The notes under the pieces are model-generated. The model searched no databases. It saw nothing but the letters and a program-made list of their open reading frames with translations, and had not been told where the DNA came from. Both the position numbers and the translations under genes were made by a program. From NCBI RefSeq assembly GCF_002269125.1, contig NZ_NQKI01000011.1, positions 1-64,000 of the forward strand: a stretch of DNA of 64,000 nt, given 5' to 3'. Shown in pieces: positions 49,721 to 64,000 of this stretch (positions within the stretch are counted from its first letter, which is position 1; every line of letters begins with the position of its first letter). The stretch is from Pseudomonas lundensis (GTDB lineage: Bacteria > Pseudomonadota > Gammaproteobacteria > Pseudomonadales > Pseudomonadaceae).

Positions 49721-50578
49721 TCATTCTTGGTCGGCAGACTCTACCGCTGCGATCATCCGTACCACATCAACCGTTTCGGCAACATCATGGACACGCAAGA
49801 TACGCGCACCTTTGGTCACTGCCAATGCTGCCAGTGCCAGACTGCCGGACAGACGATCAGTAACTGGCTTGTTCAGGACCTGACCGATCATGCTTTTGCG
49901 CGAGACACCCACTAACAATGGTTGCCCCAACGCATGCAAGGCTTCCATATGCTTGAACAGGCTCAAATTGTGCTGAAGGGTTTTGGCGAAGCCAAATCCC
50001 GGATCAAGAATGATCCGTTCAGGCTCAATCCCGGCAGCAGCGCAAACCATCATTCGATTCGCAAGAAACGCTGAGACTTCACCCAGGAGATCCCGATACT
50101 GCGGATCATTTTGCATGTCGCCGGGCTCGCCCAGCATATGCATCAGACAGACAGGCAATCCACTTGCTGCTGCCGCTTGTAGAGCACCCTCACGACGTAG
50201 TGAACGCACATCATTGATCAAGCCAGCACCCAGCCGCGCTGACTCTGTCATCACCAGTGGCGTAGAAGTATCGACAGAAATAATGACATCAAGCTCACGA
50301 TTGATGAGCTCAACAACAGGCGCAACGCGTTCCAGCTCTTCCTGCGCAGTCACTGCACGCGCACCGGGCCGAGTTGACTCGCCCCCAACATCGATTAACG
50401 TTGCCCCCGCCTGAACCATTGCCTGCGCATGACGCAAGGCCTCTTCCAGGCGAGCAAACCGGCCACCGTCCGAGAAAGAATCCGGGGTTACGTTGAGAAT
50501 GCCCATCACATGCGTGTGAGCCAAATCAAGAACCCGGTTGCCACAAGGCAACCGGGTCGAGGACTGAACAGAAGTCAT
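49721..50578 (-). CDS. folP: Dihydropteroate synthase
   Basis: FolP joins p-aminobenzoate to dihydropterin pyrophosphate, the sulfonamide-target step after FolK. Motifs are [16 protein letters not shown] (about 27-42), [11 protein letters not shown] (about 62-72) and the later [13 protein letters not shown]. Length 285 is normal. It lies eight bases after ftsH and ten before glmM, the conserved ftsH-folP-glmM operon. Confidence 0.96.
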   Translation of the reverse strand: MTSVQSSTRLPCGNRVLDLAHTHVMGILNVTPDSFSDGGRFARLEEALRHAQAMVQAGATLIDVGGESTRPGARAVTAQEELERVAPVVELINRELDVIISVDTSTPLVMTESARLGAGLINDVRSLRREGALQAAAASGLPVCLMHMLGEPGDMQNDPQYRDLLGEVSAFLANRMMVCAAAGIEPERIILDPGFGFAKTLQHNLSLFKHMEALHALGQPLLVGVSRKSMIGQVLNKPVTDRLSGSLALAALAVTKGARILRVHDVAETVDVVRMIAAVESADQE

Positions 50579-50586
50579 TTCAAGCC

Positions 50587-52494
50587 TTAGTGATCTGCTG
50601 CCGGACCACCGATAGGTGTTTCCGGTCGCTCGGTCTTATCCAGCGTCGGTGCTGTCGGTGTCCCCGAACCATCACCCCAGTCGCGCGGCTCACGCGGAGG
50701 GCGACCCGCCATGATGTCGTCAATCTGATCGGCATCGATCGTCTCGTATTTCATCAGGGCATCAGCCATGGCTTCCAGCTTGTCCCGATTGTCGGTCAGA
50801 ATCTGCTTGGCCGTGCCATAACATTGATCAATGATGCTGCGCACTTCCGAATCGATCAACTTGGCGGTTTCACCCGAAACATTAGCGCCTTGACCGCCGC
50901 CGCCACGCCCCAGGTAGGACTCATCGTCTTCGGCATACATCAATGGACCCAGCTTTTCGGAAAGACCCCATTTGGTAACCATGTTCCGGGCAATCTGGCT
51001 GGCACGCATGATGTCGTTGGACGCGCCGGTAGTGACACCGTCAAAACCCAACGTCATTTCTTCTGCGATACGACCGCCATAGAGAGAGCAAATCTGGCTG
51101 ATCAACGCCCGCTTGGAAAGGCTATAACGATCCTCTTCAGGCAGGAACATAGTCACACCCAACGCGCGACCGCGAGGAATGATCGAAACCTTGTACACAG
51201 GGTCATGCTCAGGCACTACACGGCCGACAATAGCGTGACCCGCTTCGTGATACGCCGTATTACGCTTCTCCTTGTCCGACATAACCATGGATTTGCGCTC
51301 AGCGCCCATCATGATTTTGTCTTTGGCCAACTCAAACTCTTTCATCTCAACAACACGCTTACCGGTGCGCGCCGCAAACAAAGAGGCCTCGTTCACCAGG
51401 TTGGCCAAGTCAGCACCTGAAAAGCCGGGTGTACCACGTGCAATGACTGCAGGCTGAACATCATCACCAATAGGCACTTTACGCATGTGGACTTTGAGGA
51501 TTTGTTCACGGCCGCGGATATCCGGCAGCCCTACTACAACCTGACGGTCAAAACGACCGGGACGCAGCAAGGCCGGATCGAGAACGTCAGGACGGTTGGT
51601 CGCGGCGATCACGATGATGCCATCGTTCATTTCGAAACCGTCCATCTCAACCAGCAACTGGTTAAGCGTCTGCTCACGTTCGTCGTGACCACCACCCATG
51701 CCCGCGCCACGATGGCGGCCCACTGCATCGATTTCGTCAATAAAGATAATGCAAGGTGCATGCTTTTTAGCCTGCTCGAACATGTCGCGAACACGACTTG
51801 CACCAACACCCACAAACATTTCGACAAAGTCCGAGCCCGAAATCGTAAAGAACGGAACCTTGGCTTCACCGGCGATCGCTTTGGCGATCAGCGTTTTACC
51901 AGTACCTGGAGGACCAACCATCAGCACACCGCGAGGAATTCGGCCACCTAAACGCTGGAATTTCCCCGGATCGCGCAGGAACTCGACCAGTTCACCCACT
52001 TCTTCCTTGGCTTCGTCACAACCCGCTACGTCAGCCAACGTGGTTTTGACTTGATCTTCGGACAACAGCCGCGCCTTGCTCTTGCCAAAGCTCATCGGGC
52101 CGCCTTTACCGCCGGCACCGCCTTGCATCTGGCGCATGAAGAACATGAAGACCGCAATAATCACAAGAATCGGGAAGCTTGCAACCAGGAGCTGCGTCCA
52201 GATGCTTTGTTGCTCGGGCAGCTTGCCTTCAACGGTGACGTGGTTATCCACCAGATCACCGATCAAACCATTGTCCTGAATCGCCGGACGAATGGTCTTG
52301 AAGGTATCGCCATCGCTGCGCTTGCCGGTAATCACGTAGCCATCAACCGCTACGCGCTCGACCTTGCCATCCTTAACTTGCTGGATGAAGTCGGAATAGT
52401 TGAGGGTTTGTGGCTCGTTTGGACTGGAGAAGTTGTTCATCACGGTCACAAGGACAGCTGCGATGATCAACCACAGGATCAGATTCTTTGCCAT
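50587..52494 (-). CDS. ftsH: ATP-dependent zinc metalloprotease FtsH
   Basis: FtsH is a membrane-anchored hexameric protease that removes misfolded membrane proteins and short-lived regulators (in E. coli sigma-32 and LpxC). Two membrane segments (about 4-22 and 100-120) are followed by the AAA+ domain (GPPGTGKT about 195) and the zinc site HEAGH (about 415). I list the ATG of MAKNLILW (635 residues). A TTG three codons upstream (52503) has a better-spaced GAGGG and may be used; the same doubt exists in E. coli. Confidence 0.95.
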   Translation of the reverse strand: MAKNLILWLIIAAVLVTVMNNFSSPNEPQTLNYSDFIQQVKDGKVERVAVDGYVITGKRSDGDTFKTIRPAIQDNGLIGDLVDNHVTVEGKLPEQQSIWTQLLVASFPILVIIAVFMFFMRQMQGGAGGKGGPMSFGKSKARLLSEDQVKTTLADVAGCDEAKEEVGELVEFLRDPGKFQRLGGRIPRGVLMVGPPGTGKTLIAKAIAGEAKVPFFTISGSDFVEMFVGVGASRVRDMFEQAKKHAPCIIFIDEIDAVGRHRGAGMGGGHDEREQTLNQLLVEMDGFEMNDGIIVIAATNRPDVLDPALLRPGRFDRQVVVGLPDIRGREQILKVHMRKVPIGDDVQPAVIARGTPGFSGADLANLVNEASLFAARTGKRVVEMKEFELAKDKIMMGAERKSMVMSDKEKRNTAYHEAGHAIVGRVVPEHDPVYKVSIIPRGRALGVTMFLPEEDRYSLSKRALISQICSLYGGRIAEEMTLGFDGVTTGASNDIMRASQIARNMVTKWGLSEKLGPLMYAEDDESYLGRGGGGQGANVSGETAKLIDSEVRSIIDQCYGTAKQILTDNRDKLEAMADALMKYETIDADQIDDIMAGRPPREPRDWGDGSGTPTAPTLDKTERPETPIGGPAADH

Positions 52495-52686
52495 ATCGTT
52501 CAATTAGCTACCCTCTGAAGCAAGCTCCGCTACTGAAAGCGTGCTTCGCATGATATTCACCGGCATAACTTACTACATTGCCTACAAGGCTTGCAGGCTC
52601 CGTCTGTAACCCTTTGTGAAACTTTGACTACACAATATTCGTTATGCCAGATCTGTAAAGCGATACAAATAAAACTATCGCCCTGG

Positions 52687-53337
52687 TCAGAGACGCTCAT
52701 CGCTGGCAGAACCTTCGATACCGCGGAAGCCACGGCCCAGCAAATACTGCTCACGGGACCTGTCACGCGACGACAATGGCTTACGCATCTGTACTTTTTC
52801 GAACAGCTTTCGGATGTCTTTGTGGTACTGGTCGAAGCCTTCCCCCTGGAAGACCTTAATCAGAAAATCACCACCCGGACGCAGTACGCGCCCTGCCAGA
52901 TCCAGTGCCAACTCACACAGGAACATAGCGCGAGGCATATCAACAGCTGCCAATCCACTCATATTGGGGGCCATATCTGAAATCACAAGGTCTACCTGCG
53001 TATTTCCGACGGCCTCAAGTATTTGGGCAAGCACATCGTCTTGAGTGAAGTCACCCTGAATAAAGGTCACATCAGGGATGCTGTCCATTTCAAGAATATC
53101 TGATGCGATCAAGCGCCCCTGACCGCCTATCAGACGACTGGTCACTTGTGACCATCCCCCTGGAGCTGCGCCCAGATCAATCACCGTCATACCAGGACGA
53201 ATCAACCGATCCCGCTCCTGGATTTCCAGCAATTTATAGCTGGCGCGCGAACGGTATCCGTCTTTCTGCGCCATTTTTACGTAAGGATCGTTGAAATGTT
53301 CTTTCAGCCAATTCAGGCTAGTTTTGGAACGGGCCAC
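52687..53337 (-). CDS. rlmE: 23S rRNA (uridine-2'-O)-methyltransferase RlmE
   Basis: RlmE (FtsJ/RrmJ) methylates U2552 in the A-loop of 23S rRNA, a heat-shock-linked 50S maturation step. The SAM motif is [11 protein letters not shown] (about 54-64), and the K-D-K-E catalytic residues fit ([19 protein letters not shown]). The start is a GTG ([10 protein letters not shown]) with GAGG six to seven bases upstream, giving 216 residues. It reads towards ftsH and is divergent from yhbY. Confidence 0.94.
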   Translation of the reverse strand: MARSKTSLNWLKEHFNDPYVKMAQKDGYRSRASYKLLEIQERDRLIRPGMTVIDLGAAPGGWSQVTSRLIGGQGRLIASDILEMDSIPDVTFIQGDFTQDDVLAQILEAVGNTQVDLVISDMAPNMSGLAAVDMPRAMFLCELALDLAGRVLRPGGDFLIKVFQGEGFDQYHKDIRKLFEKVQMRKPLSSRDRSREQYLLGRGFRGIEGSASDERL

Positions 53338-53444
53338 GGGCCACCTCAAAAAATATAAACGGGTCGTGATTAACTGGGCGGTCTGGGACTCGCTCGGGTA
53401 AACTGGCCGCCGCTTTTTACAAGATCAGACACAGGGGTCAGATT

Positions 53445-53753
53445 ATGCCGCTCACTCAAGAGCAGAAGAAACAGTACAAATCCATTGGCCACCATCTGAA
53501 ACCAGTATTGACTGTGGCTGACAATGGTTTGACTGAAGGTGTTTTAGCCGAACTCGAACGCGCATTGGGCGATCACGAGCTGATTAAAATCAAAGTCAAC
53601 ATCCTGGATCGCGAATCTCGCCTGGCTGCCATTGCAGAACTCTGCAAAAGCGGCAAGGCAGAGCTGGTTCAGGTAATTGGCAAAATGGCGCTTCTGTACC
53701 GCAAGAATGCCAATGTAAACAAGCAACTGTCGAACATCCATCGCTTTAAGTGA
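53445..53753 (+). CDS. yhbY: YhbY family RNA-binding protein
   Basis: A 102-residue CRM-domain protein that binds pre-50S particles; the fold is IF3-C-like, with the GxxG-type loop in the middle. The sequence LKPVLTVADNGLTEGVLAELERAL and the C-terminal ALLYRKN are typical. It is the only plus-strand gene in this part of the window and is divergent from rlmE. Confidence 0.93.
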   Translation: MPLTQEQKKQYKSIGHHLKPVLTVADNGLTEGVLAELERALGDHELIKIKVNILDRESRLAAIAELCKSGKAELVQVIGKMALLYRKNANVNKQLSNIHRFK

Positions 53754-53765
53754 TGCCGACAAGGG

Positions 53766-54233
53766 TCAAGGGCGTGCAACGCGCGCCCTGATACTCTTGC
53801 CCGGAACAGGCTGCAGCACCAGAATCAAACCCGAAAAACCCACCACCCAGTAAAAAAACGATTGCCAGCGCAATGCCTCAGGCAGCCATAAATATCCTGC
53901 CAAGTAAAACGCGCAACCGAGCAATACCATCAGTAATAATTGCCCACGCAAGTCGCGCCACACACTTTCTACGCCTTCCACCCCGGCCAATACCAACGCC
54001 TGCACGATTGCACAGACAGCTGCAAATATCACCAGCAGCACTCCCAGCGTATTGCCGATCTCCTCGACCAGCAGCGGTGCCAATCCGATTCGGATCAGCA
54101 CCGGCAATAATCCTAAATGCATCAACCACAAGCCGCCAACCCAGAATACCTGGGCTAGCTGCCAAACCAGTGCGCCCGCTTGAAGCGGGCGCCTGTTTTC
54201 AGATGTGGCGTACTTCAACAATCTCGTACTCAA
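53766..54233 (-). CDS. DUF4149-like small membrane protein
   Basis: A protein of up to 155 residues with four hydrophobic segments (about 23-47, 62-83, 98-116, 122-141), starting with [23 protein letters not shown], which resembles DUF4149/TMEM205-like proteins. Function is unknown. The longest frame begins with TTG at 54233, 35 bases inside greA, and the start is uncertain. The frame runs through a perfect hairpin (54172-54192) that also looks like the greA 3' end. It is convergent with yhbY. Confidence 0.7.
   Translation of the reverse strand: MSTRLLKYATSENRRPLQAGALVWQLAQVFWVGGLWLMHLGLLPVLIRIGLAPLLVEEIGNTLGVLLVIFAAVCAIVQALVLAGVEGVESVWRDLRGQLLLMVLLGCAFYLAGYLWLPEALRWQSFFYWVVGFSGLILVLQPVPGKSIRARVARP
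54172..54192 (-). terminator. Perfect hairpin after greA, inside the next frame
   Basis: GCGCCCGCTT and AAGCGGGCGC form a 10-bp stem with a single-base loop, starting six bases past the greA stop. No T-run follows. It also overlaps the early codons of the membrane-protein gene, so it may limit both transcription and translation there. Confidence 0.5.
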
Positions 54234-54677
54234 TCACACCGCTTGGTGTCTTTACAGCCACCACATCCCCCTCCTCCTTGGCGATCAAGGCGCGAGCAAG
54301 CGGCGACCCGACAGAGATTTTTCCGAGTTTGAAGTCAGCTTCATCTTCGCCAACGATCTGGTAGGTCACGCTTTCATCAGTTTCAACGTTAGCAATCTCC
54401 ACCGTCGTACCGAAAATCACCTTCCCGGTATGCGGAATAGTCGTCACATCGATGATGACCGCGTTCTGCATGCGGCCTTCGATGTCACGAATACGCGCCT
54501 CAACCATACCTTGCTGCTCACGAGCAGCATGGTATTCAGCATTTTCCTTCAGGTCGCCCAGCTCACGCGCCGTGCCAATATCCTGGCTCAGCTTGGGACG
54601 AACAACCTTGGTGAGGTGCGCATGCTCTTCTTCCAGAGCCTTAGCGCCCTGAACCGTCATTGGGTACTTGGTTATGC

Positions 54678-54681
<4 letters not shown>
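54199..54681 (-). CDS. greA: Transcription elongation factor GreA
   Basis: GreA stimulates transcript cleavage by backtracked RNA polymerase through the secondary channel. It has the N-terminal coiled coil with the acidic tip ([20 protein letters not shown], about 39-58) and a C-terminal FKBP-like domain. Length 160 is typical. The start overlaps the carB stop by four bases (ATGA), so it is coupled to carAB. DksA at 18 kb competes for the same channel. Confidence 0.96.
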
Positions 54682-57899
<3,218 letters not shown>

Positions 57900-58015
57900 G
57901 GGTTTGTCACTCAAATCCGCAGGTCAGTGGGCAAGCCGGTAATCTTTTCCCTGAAGCCCCCAAGGGCCGCCGGTGCTCGGGGCCGCCTTGGGCGACTTCA
58001 TTCACAGGAAACGGA

Positions 58016-59152
58016 TTAGCGGCGCTTGGCCATCTCGTTGATGAAACGGTCGAACAGCGGTGCTACGTCGTTCGGGCCCGGGCTCGCTTCAGGGTGACCC
58101 TGGAAGCTGAATGCGCTCTTGTCGGTCAGCTCAATACCCTGCAGCGTGCCATCAAAAAGCGACTTGTGAATCGCACGCACGTTGGCAGGCAAAGTGGCTT
58201 CATCCACCGCAAAACCGTGGTTCTGACTGGTGATCATCACAACACCCGTATCCAGATCCTGAACCGGGTGGTTGGCGCCATGGTGACCATGACCCATTTT
58301 CACGGTCTTGGCACCGGAGGCCAACGCCAGCAGCTGATGACCCAGGCAGATACCGAAAACCGGAATCTCGGTGGTCAGCACCTCTTGAATGGCCTTGATT
58401 GCATAGTCACAAGGCTCTGGATCGCCTGGGCCGTTGGACAGGAACACCCCATCCGGATTCAACGCCAGAACATCGCTGGCCGGGGTCTGAGCGGGCACGA
58501 CCGTCACGCGGCAACCGCGCTCCACCAGCATGCGCAGGATGTTCCACTTCACGCCATAGTCGTAGGCAACGACGTGGTAAGGAAGCTCAGAGGCATCCAG
58601 GGTCGGGTGGCTGTCGGTCGCAAGATTCCAGACGCTGGAGCGCCACTCGTAGGCCTTCTCGGTGCTGACGACTTTCGCCAGGTCCATGCCCTTCAGGCCC
58701 GGGAAACCTCGTGCTGCTGCAATGGCAGCTTCGTCCGAAATATTGTCACCCGCCATGATGCAACCGTTCTGCGAGCCTTTCTCACGCAGAATACGGGTCA
58801 GGCGACGTGTATCAATGCCTGCAATCGCCACAACGTTGTTGGCTTTCAGGTAATCCGACAACGACATCGTGTTGCGCCAGTTGCTAGCAACCAAAGGCAA
58901 ATCACGAATAACCAGACCTGCGGACCAGACACGATCAGACTCGGCATCCTCCGGTGTAGTACCGGTATTGCCTACATGCGGGTAAGTCAGGGTAACAATT
59001 TGCTGAGCGTAGGAAGGATCGGTAAGGATTTCCTGATAGCCGGTCATTGCGGTGTTAAAAACGACCTCACCAACGGTTTGACCGTCAGCTCCAATGGCTT
59101 CGCCGCGAAAAATGCTGCCATCAGCAAGGGCGAGTATGGCTTGCTTAGTCAA
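58016..59152 (-). CDS. carA: Carbamoyl-phosphate synthase small subunit
   Basis: CarA is the glutamine amidotransferase subunit. The class I GATase domain (about 190-375) has the nucleophile in [12 protein letters not shown] (about Cys269) and the HPE end of the catalytic triad (about 353-355). The start is a TTG with GGGAGG six bases upstream, and 378 residues is normal. The TTG overlaps the stop of a 30-codon leader frame (TTGA). A terminator-like hairpin stands in the leader. Confidence 0.96.
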   Translation of the reverse strand: MTKQAILALADGSIFRGEAIGADGQTVGEVVFNTAMTGYQEILTDPSYAQQIVTLTYPHVGNTGTTPEDAESDRVWSAGLVIRDLPLVASNWRNTMSLSDYLKANNVVAIAGIDTRRLTRILREKGSQNGCIMAGDNISDEAAIAAARGFPGLKGMDLAKVVSTEKAYEWRSSVWNLATDSHPTLDASELPYHVVAYDYGVKWNILRMLVERGCRVTVVPAQTPASDVLALNPDGVFLSNGPGDPEPCDYAIKAIQEVLTTEIPVFGICLGHQLLALASGAKTVKMGHGHHGANHPVQDLDTGVVMITSQNHGFAVDEATLPANVRAIHKSLFDGTLQGIELTDKSAFSFQGHPEASPGPNDVAPLFDRFINEMAKRR

Positions 59153-59241
59153 GAAGACCTCCCGTAAATAAAACCTGAAAGGGCGATCGCAGGTTGTAAA
59201 AAAGCGGAGTGACGTATGGACACGTCACCCCGCTTTTTCAT
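59149..59241 (-). other. Leader reading frame overlapping the carA start
   Basis: A 30-codon frame begins at the ATG in front of the carA leader hairpin, runs through the whole hairpin and its T-run (read as TTT TTA), and stops in TGA overlapping the carA TTG. Translation of it would open the hairpin and could couple to carA. No good ribosome site is visible before the ATG. Confidence 0.35.
59199..59238 (-). terminator. Attenuator-like terminator in the carA leader
   Basis: AAAAAGCGG with GTGACGT pairs to ACGTCAC with CCGCTTTTT, interrupted by one mismatch. On the minus strand it is followed by six T bases, about 46 bases before carA. It has the form of an intrinsic terminator placed between promoter and gene, as in pyrimidine attenuation. 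Confidence 0.7.
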
Positions 59242-59258
59242 CGAATAATCTGCGCGCT

Positions 59259-59276
59259 TTTAGTGGACACACTAAA
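59259..59276 (-). promoter_or_regulatory. Inverted repeat in the carA leader/promoter region
   Basis: TTTAGTG and CACTAAA are separated by four bases, upstream of the attenuator. It may be an operator or a competing RNA stem. No clear -35/-10 pair was identified nearby. Confidence 0.35.
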
Positions 59277-59364
59277 GCTGTAGGTTACAGAAAAATGCTT
59301 TTTTGGTCTACCGCTAAAACGCCTAAAAGGCTCGAGATTGCGACAGGACATCGCTTAGCAGTTA

Positions 59365-59400
59365 AAAATCCGGCGGCGGACGCACCAGCCGCCGGATTTT
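59365..59400 (-). terminator. dapB terminator
   Basis: AAAATCCGGCGGC and GCCGCCGGATTTT form a perfect 13-bp stem with a ten-base loop, flanked by A and T runs, 12 bases past dapB. It separates the dnaKJ-dapB transcript from carA. Confidence 0.92.
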
Positions 59401-59411
59401 ACAGGGAGCGA

Positions 59412-61353
<1,942 letters not shown>

Positions 61354-61674
61354 AATTCTTTGCACTCTCAAGGACGTTCGGCAAAACCCTCCCGAGCCTC
61401 ACCAAACCCGCCAAGCCCGATAGAGATCAGTCTCGACTCACGTCTTTTTCAACGATTTTGGTTTCTGATTAACAGCCAATGCGTTGGCCGACAGGAGCGG
61501 TAACTACAGGCCGAAATACAAGAAGGTTTCGAGCCAGACCGCCAGCACCCGACCTTGTCGCATGCTGTAAAAATTCTTCAACTCCAGACACGCCAACGCG
61601 GGAGCTAGCTCCCGCGCGGCGACATCCTACCAGTCACCGCATGTGCACGGTCAACCGGCCGACAAACAAGCTAA
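61354..61674. other. dnaK-dnaJ intergenic region
   Basis: This 321-base stretch holds no convincing gene. It contains a REP-like palindrome (61597-61616) about 60 bases past dnaK and no clear second heat-shock promoter. dnaJ is probably reached by read-through from dnaK, with the palindrome possibly marking a processing or partial termination point. Confidence 0.5.
61597..61616. repeat. REP-like perfect palindrome
   Basis: A 20-bp perfect palindrome, CGCGGGAGCTAGCTCCCGCG. Its GGGAGC core is like the REP elements dispersed in fluorescent pseudomonads and like the one at 32963-32988. Confidence 0.6.
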
Positions 61675-63591
61675 TTACTTGTTGTCTTTTACTTCTTCAA
61701 ACTCAGCGTCGACAACGTCGTCAGCTTTTTCAGCCGAGTCAGCTGGCTTGGACGCAGCGTCCGCAGGGTTCGCTTGCTCGGCGTACATCTTCTGAGCAAC
61801 CGGAGCCGACACCTTGGACAGCTCTTCAACCTTGGCGTCGATAGCGGCTTTGTCATCGCCCTTAACAGCAGCTTCAAGAGCAACTACAGCGGCTTCGATC
61901 GCTGCTTTCTCTTCCTCGGTAACCTTGTCGCCAGCATCAGCGATCATTTTACGAGTCGAGTGAACCAGCGCGTCGCCCTGGTTACGTGCAGCGGCCAGCT
62001 CTTCGAACTTGCGGTCTTCTTCAGCGTTGACCTCAGCATCACGCACCATCTGAGCAATCTCTTCCTCGGACAGACCCGAGTTAGCCTTGATCACGATGGA
62101 CTGAGACTTGCCAGTCGCCTTGTCTTTCGCACTTACGTTCAAAATGCCGTTGGCATCGATATCGAAAGTCACTTCGATCTGAGGCACGCCACGTGGAGCT
62201 GGTGGAATGTCAGCCAGGTCGAATTTACCCAACGACTTGTTCTGAGCCGCTTGCTTACGCTCACCTTGAAGCACGTGAATGGTTACCGCGCCCTGGTTAT
62301 CGTCTGCAGTCGAGAACACTTGCGATTTCTTGGTAGGAATCGTGGTGTTTTTCTCGATCAGAGGCGTCATCACGCCGCCCATGGTTTCGATACCCAACGT
62401 CAGCGGGCTTACGTCCAGCAACAGTACGTCTTTAACATCACCCGCCAAAACCGCGCCCTGAATAGCAGCACCCATGGCAACCGCTTCGTCCGGGTTCACG
62501 TCTTTACGTGCTTCTTTGCCAAAGAACTCAGTTACCAGCTTCTGCACCAATGGCATACGGGTCTGACCACCAACCAGAATGACATCGTTGATAGCACCCA
62601 CATCAATGCCGGCATCTTTCAACGCCAGACGGCAAGGCTCGATTGTGCGCTGAACCAGATCTTCAACCAGCGATTCCAACTTGGCGCGAGAGATCTTCAC
62701 GTTCAAGTGCTTAGGACCAGTGGCATCTGCAGTGATGTAAGGCAGATTCACGTCAGTCGACTGGCTCGAAGACAGTTCGATTTTGGCTTTTTCAGCAGCT
62801 TCTTTCAGACGCTGCATCGCCAGCGGGTCACCTTTGAGGTTCATGCCGCTTTCTTTCTTGAACTCGTCAACCAGGTAGTCGATCAGACGGATATCGAAGT
62901 CTTCACCACCCAGGAACGTGTCACCATTGGTTGCCAGCACTTCAAACTGATGCTCGCCATCAACTTCAGCAATTTCAATTACCGACACGTCGAATGTACC
63001 GCCACCCAAGTCATAAACGATGACAGTGTGGTCGCCCTTCGCTTTGTCCATACCGTAAGCCAGAGCAGCTGCGGTAGGTTCGTTGATGATGCGTTTTACG
63101 TCCAGACCAGCAATACGGCCCGCGTCTTTGGTTGCCTGACGCTGGCTGTCGTTGAAGTAAGCCGGAACGGTAATAACCGCTTCAGTCACTGGCTCGCCGA
63201 GGTAGTCTTCGGCGGTTTTCTTCATTTTTTTCAGAATTTCAGCCGAAATTTGTGGCGGAGCCATTTTTTGGCCGTTCACTTCAACCCAAGCATCGCCATT
63301 GTCTGCCTTGACGATTTTGTAAGGCACCATCTGGATGTCTTTCTGTACAACTTCTTCATCAAAACGACGACCGATCAGACGCTTCACCGCGTACAGGGTG
63401 TTATGCGGATTGGTCACTGCCTGACGCTTGGCCGACTGGCCAACCAAAATTTCGCCGTCGTTGGCGTACGCAATGATCGAAGGCGTAGTACGCGCGCCTT
63501 CTGCGTTTTCAATCACTTTGGCCTTGCCGTTTTCCAGAACAGACACACACGAGTTGGTGGTGCCCAAGTCAATACCGATAATTCTGCCCAT
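61675..63591 (-). CDS. dnaK: Molecular chaperone DnaK
   Basis: DnaK is the Hsp70 chaperone. The nucleotide-binding domain (about 1-385) starts [11 protein letters not shown] and includes [12 protein letters not shown]; the substrate domain (about 390-500) and helical lid follow, and the C-terminal motif ends [11 protein letters not shown]. Length 638 is normal. A sigma-32 promoter lies upstream, overlapping the end of grpE, so dnaK can be induced apart from grpE. Confidence 0.98.
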   Translation of the reverse strand: MGRIIGIDLGTTNSCVSVLENGKAKVIENAEGARTTPSIIAYANDGEILVGQSAKRQAVTNPHNTLYAVKRLIGRRFDEEVVQKDIQMVPYKIVKADNGDAWVEVNGQKMAPPQISAEILKKMKKTAEDYLGEPVTEAVITVPAYFNDSQRQATKDAGRIAGLDVKRIINEPTAAALAYGMDKAKGDHTVIVYDLGGGTFDVSVIEIAEVDGEHQFEVLATNGDTFLGGEDFDIRLIDYLVDEFKKESGMNLKGDPLAMQRLKEAAEKAKIELSSSQSTDVNLPYITADATGPKHLNVKISRAKLESLVEDLVQRTIEPCRLALKDAGIDVGAINDVILVGGQTRMPLVQKLVTEFFGKEARKDVNPDEAVAMGAAIQGAVLAGDVKDVLLLDVSPLTLGIETMGGVMTPLIEKNTTIPTKKSQVFSTADDNQGAVTIHVLQGERKQAAQNKSLGKFDLADIPPAPRGVPQIEVTFDIDANGILNVSAKDKATGKSQSIVIKANSGLSEEEIAQMVRDAEVNAEEDRKFEELAAARNQGDALVHSTRKMIADAGDKVTEEEKAAIEAAVVALEAAVKGDDKAAIDAKVEELSKVSAPVAQKMYAEQANPADAASKPADSAEKADDVVDAEFEEVKDNK

Positions 63592-63620
63592 GTTAACTCT
63601 CCCTAAATTTGAATTTTTTT

Positions 63621-63647
63621 GCCGCAGCAGTAATGACCAACTGCGGC
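63621..63647 (-). promoter_or_regulatory. Stem in the dnaK leader
   Basis: GCCGCAG and CTGCGGC pair across a 13-base loop in the dnaK 5' UTR, followed on the minus strand by seven A bases, not T, so it is not a terminator. It may protect the 5' end or tune translation. Confidence 0.4.
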
Positions 63648-63669
63648 ATTACTTAAACGCTTGACTTCT

Positions 63670-63697
63670 AAATGGGGGCCTTGCGACCGATTTCAAG
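63670..63697 (-). promoter_or_regulatory. Sigma-32 heat-shock promoter of dnaK
   Basis: On the minus strand CTTGAAA (63697-63691), 13 bases, then CCCCATTT (63677-63670) matches the sigma-32 consensus CTTGAAA-N11-16-CCCCATnT exactly in the conserved bases. The -35 overlaps the grpE stop codon. The leader to dnaK is about 70 bases. Confidence 0.92.
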
Positions 63698-64000
63698 CCT
63701 GCTCATCAATTGAAGGCGAAACCGGTGCCGGCGCCGGCGCCTTGCTTACCACGACCATCGCCGGGCGCAACAAGCGGCCATTGAGTTGATAACCCTTTTG
63801 GAACACCTTAAGAACGCTATTGGGCTCAACGTCAGCACTTTCTTGCATGGCCATCGCCTGATGATGCTCGGCATTGAACGGTTCGCCGTGCGGATCAATG
63901 GCCTCCAGCTGATAACGCTTCAGGGTGTCCTGGAACATTTTGAGCGTCAGCTCGATACCTTCACGCATCGGTCGAATGCTCTCGTCATCAGGGCTCGACA
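63693..64000 (-). CDS. grpE: Nucleotide exchange factor GrpE (C-terminal part)
   Basis: GrpE releases ADP from DnaK. Only the last 102 codons are in the window; the frame stays open to base 64000 and the N-terminus lies beyond. The visible part covers the end of the long dimer helix ([17 protein letters not shown]) and the C-terminal beta domain ([13 protein letters not shown]...[24 protein letters not shown]). It precedes dnaK and dnaJ in the usual heat-shock order. Confidence 0.95.
   Translation of the reverse strand, partial: SSPDDESIRPMREGIELTLKMFQDTLKRYQLEAIDPHGEPFNAEHHQAMAMQESADVEPNSVLKVFQKGYQLNGRLLRPAMVVVSKAPAPAPVSPSIDEQA

Noticed and set aside
61774-63606. 610-codon frame opposite dnaK
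   Set aside because: It is an antisense shadow of dnaK, known in many bacteria and the source of a past false GDH-type annotation.
63621-63647. Hairpin before dnaK as a grpE terminator
   Set aside because: On the minus strand the stem is followed by A bases, not T, and it lies downstream of the sigma-32 promoter in the dnaK leader.

Overview
The window is a stretch of core chromosome from a Pseudomonas species that is not P. aeruginosa. Several features point to this genus: a PrrF-type iron sRNA beside a haem ABC transporter, the block cbrX-cbrA-cbrB-crcZ, twin-arginine MsrP with MsrQ, and the order dksA-gluQ-cbrAB-pcnB-folK-panBC-pgi followed by pnp-rpsO-truB-rbfA-infB-nusA-rimP and dapB-dnaJ-dnaK-grpE. 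I see no phage, insertion sequence, integron, toxin-antitoxin or CRISPR signal. Coding density is high, and the informative parts are mostly in the intergenic regions.

Layout. From 1 to 6.1 kb (minus strand) lie msrPQ, pssA and the branched-chain amino acid operon ilvI-ilvN-ilvC, which has a 360-base leader. From 6.5 to 10 kb (minus) lie yqcC, a TPR lipoprotein gene and mrcB (PBP1B). From 10 to 12.5 kb (plus) lie a kinase-like APH/P-loop fusion, a pentapeptide-repeat protein and a TfoX C-terminal domain protein. From 12.5 to 15.5 kb lie a Fur-box-controlled prrF sRNA (plus) and phuTUV haem import (minus). From 15.6 to 17.8 kb lie a Rieske protein, sfsA and an aminotransferase. From 18.1 to 31.6 kb (plus) lie dksA, gluQ, cbrX, cbrA, cbrB, crcZ, pcnB, folK, panB, panC, pgi and an MpaB-family protein. 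From 31.7 to 37.1 kb (plus) lie a thiolase, an rRNA methyltransferase-like protein and a large AsmA/DUF748-type protein.

From 37.3 kb to the end almost everything is on the minus strand: a BON-domain periplasmic protein behind a sigma-54 promoter, the translation and RNA operon tRNA-fMet/rimP-nusA-infB-rbfA-truB-rpsO-pnp, tRNA-Leu with secG-tpiA-glmM-folP-ftsH-rlmE, yhbY (plus), a DUF4149-like membrane protein, greA-carB-carA, and dapB-dnaJ-dnaK-grpE. grpE is cut by the window end.

Regulatory logic visible in the DNA. CbrB very probably activates crcZ: a TGTTAC-N14-GTAACA site lies about 100 bases upstream of a GG-N10-GC sigma-54 promoter, and the RNA region carries repeated A-rich Hfq/Crc-type motifs. 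Fur probably controls prrF, and perhaps phuT. A sigma-32 promoter precedes dnaK. carA has a terminator hairpin in its leader, covered by a 30-codon reading frame that ends on the carA start. The ilvI leader contains a short reading frame ending in a cluster of Ile/Leu codons, several of them rare. A perfect TGAAACGTTTCA palindrome upstream of pgi resembles a Cra/FruR operator. No clearly novel multi-gene system was found; the leader structures and the second sigma-54 promoter are the parts most worth checking.
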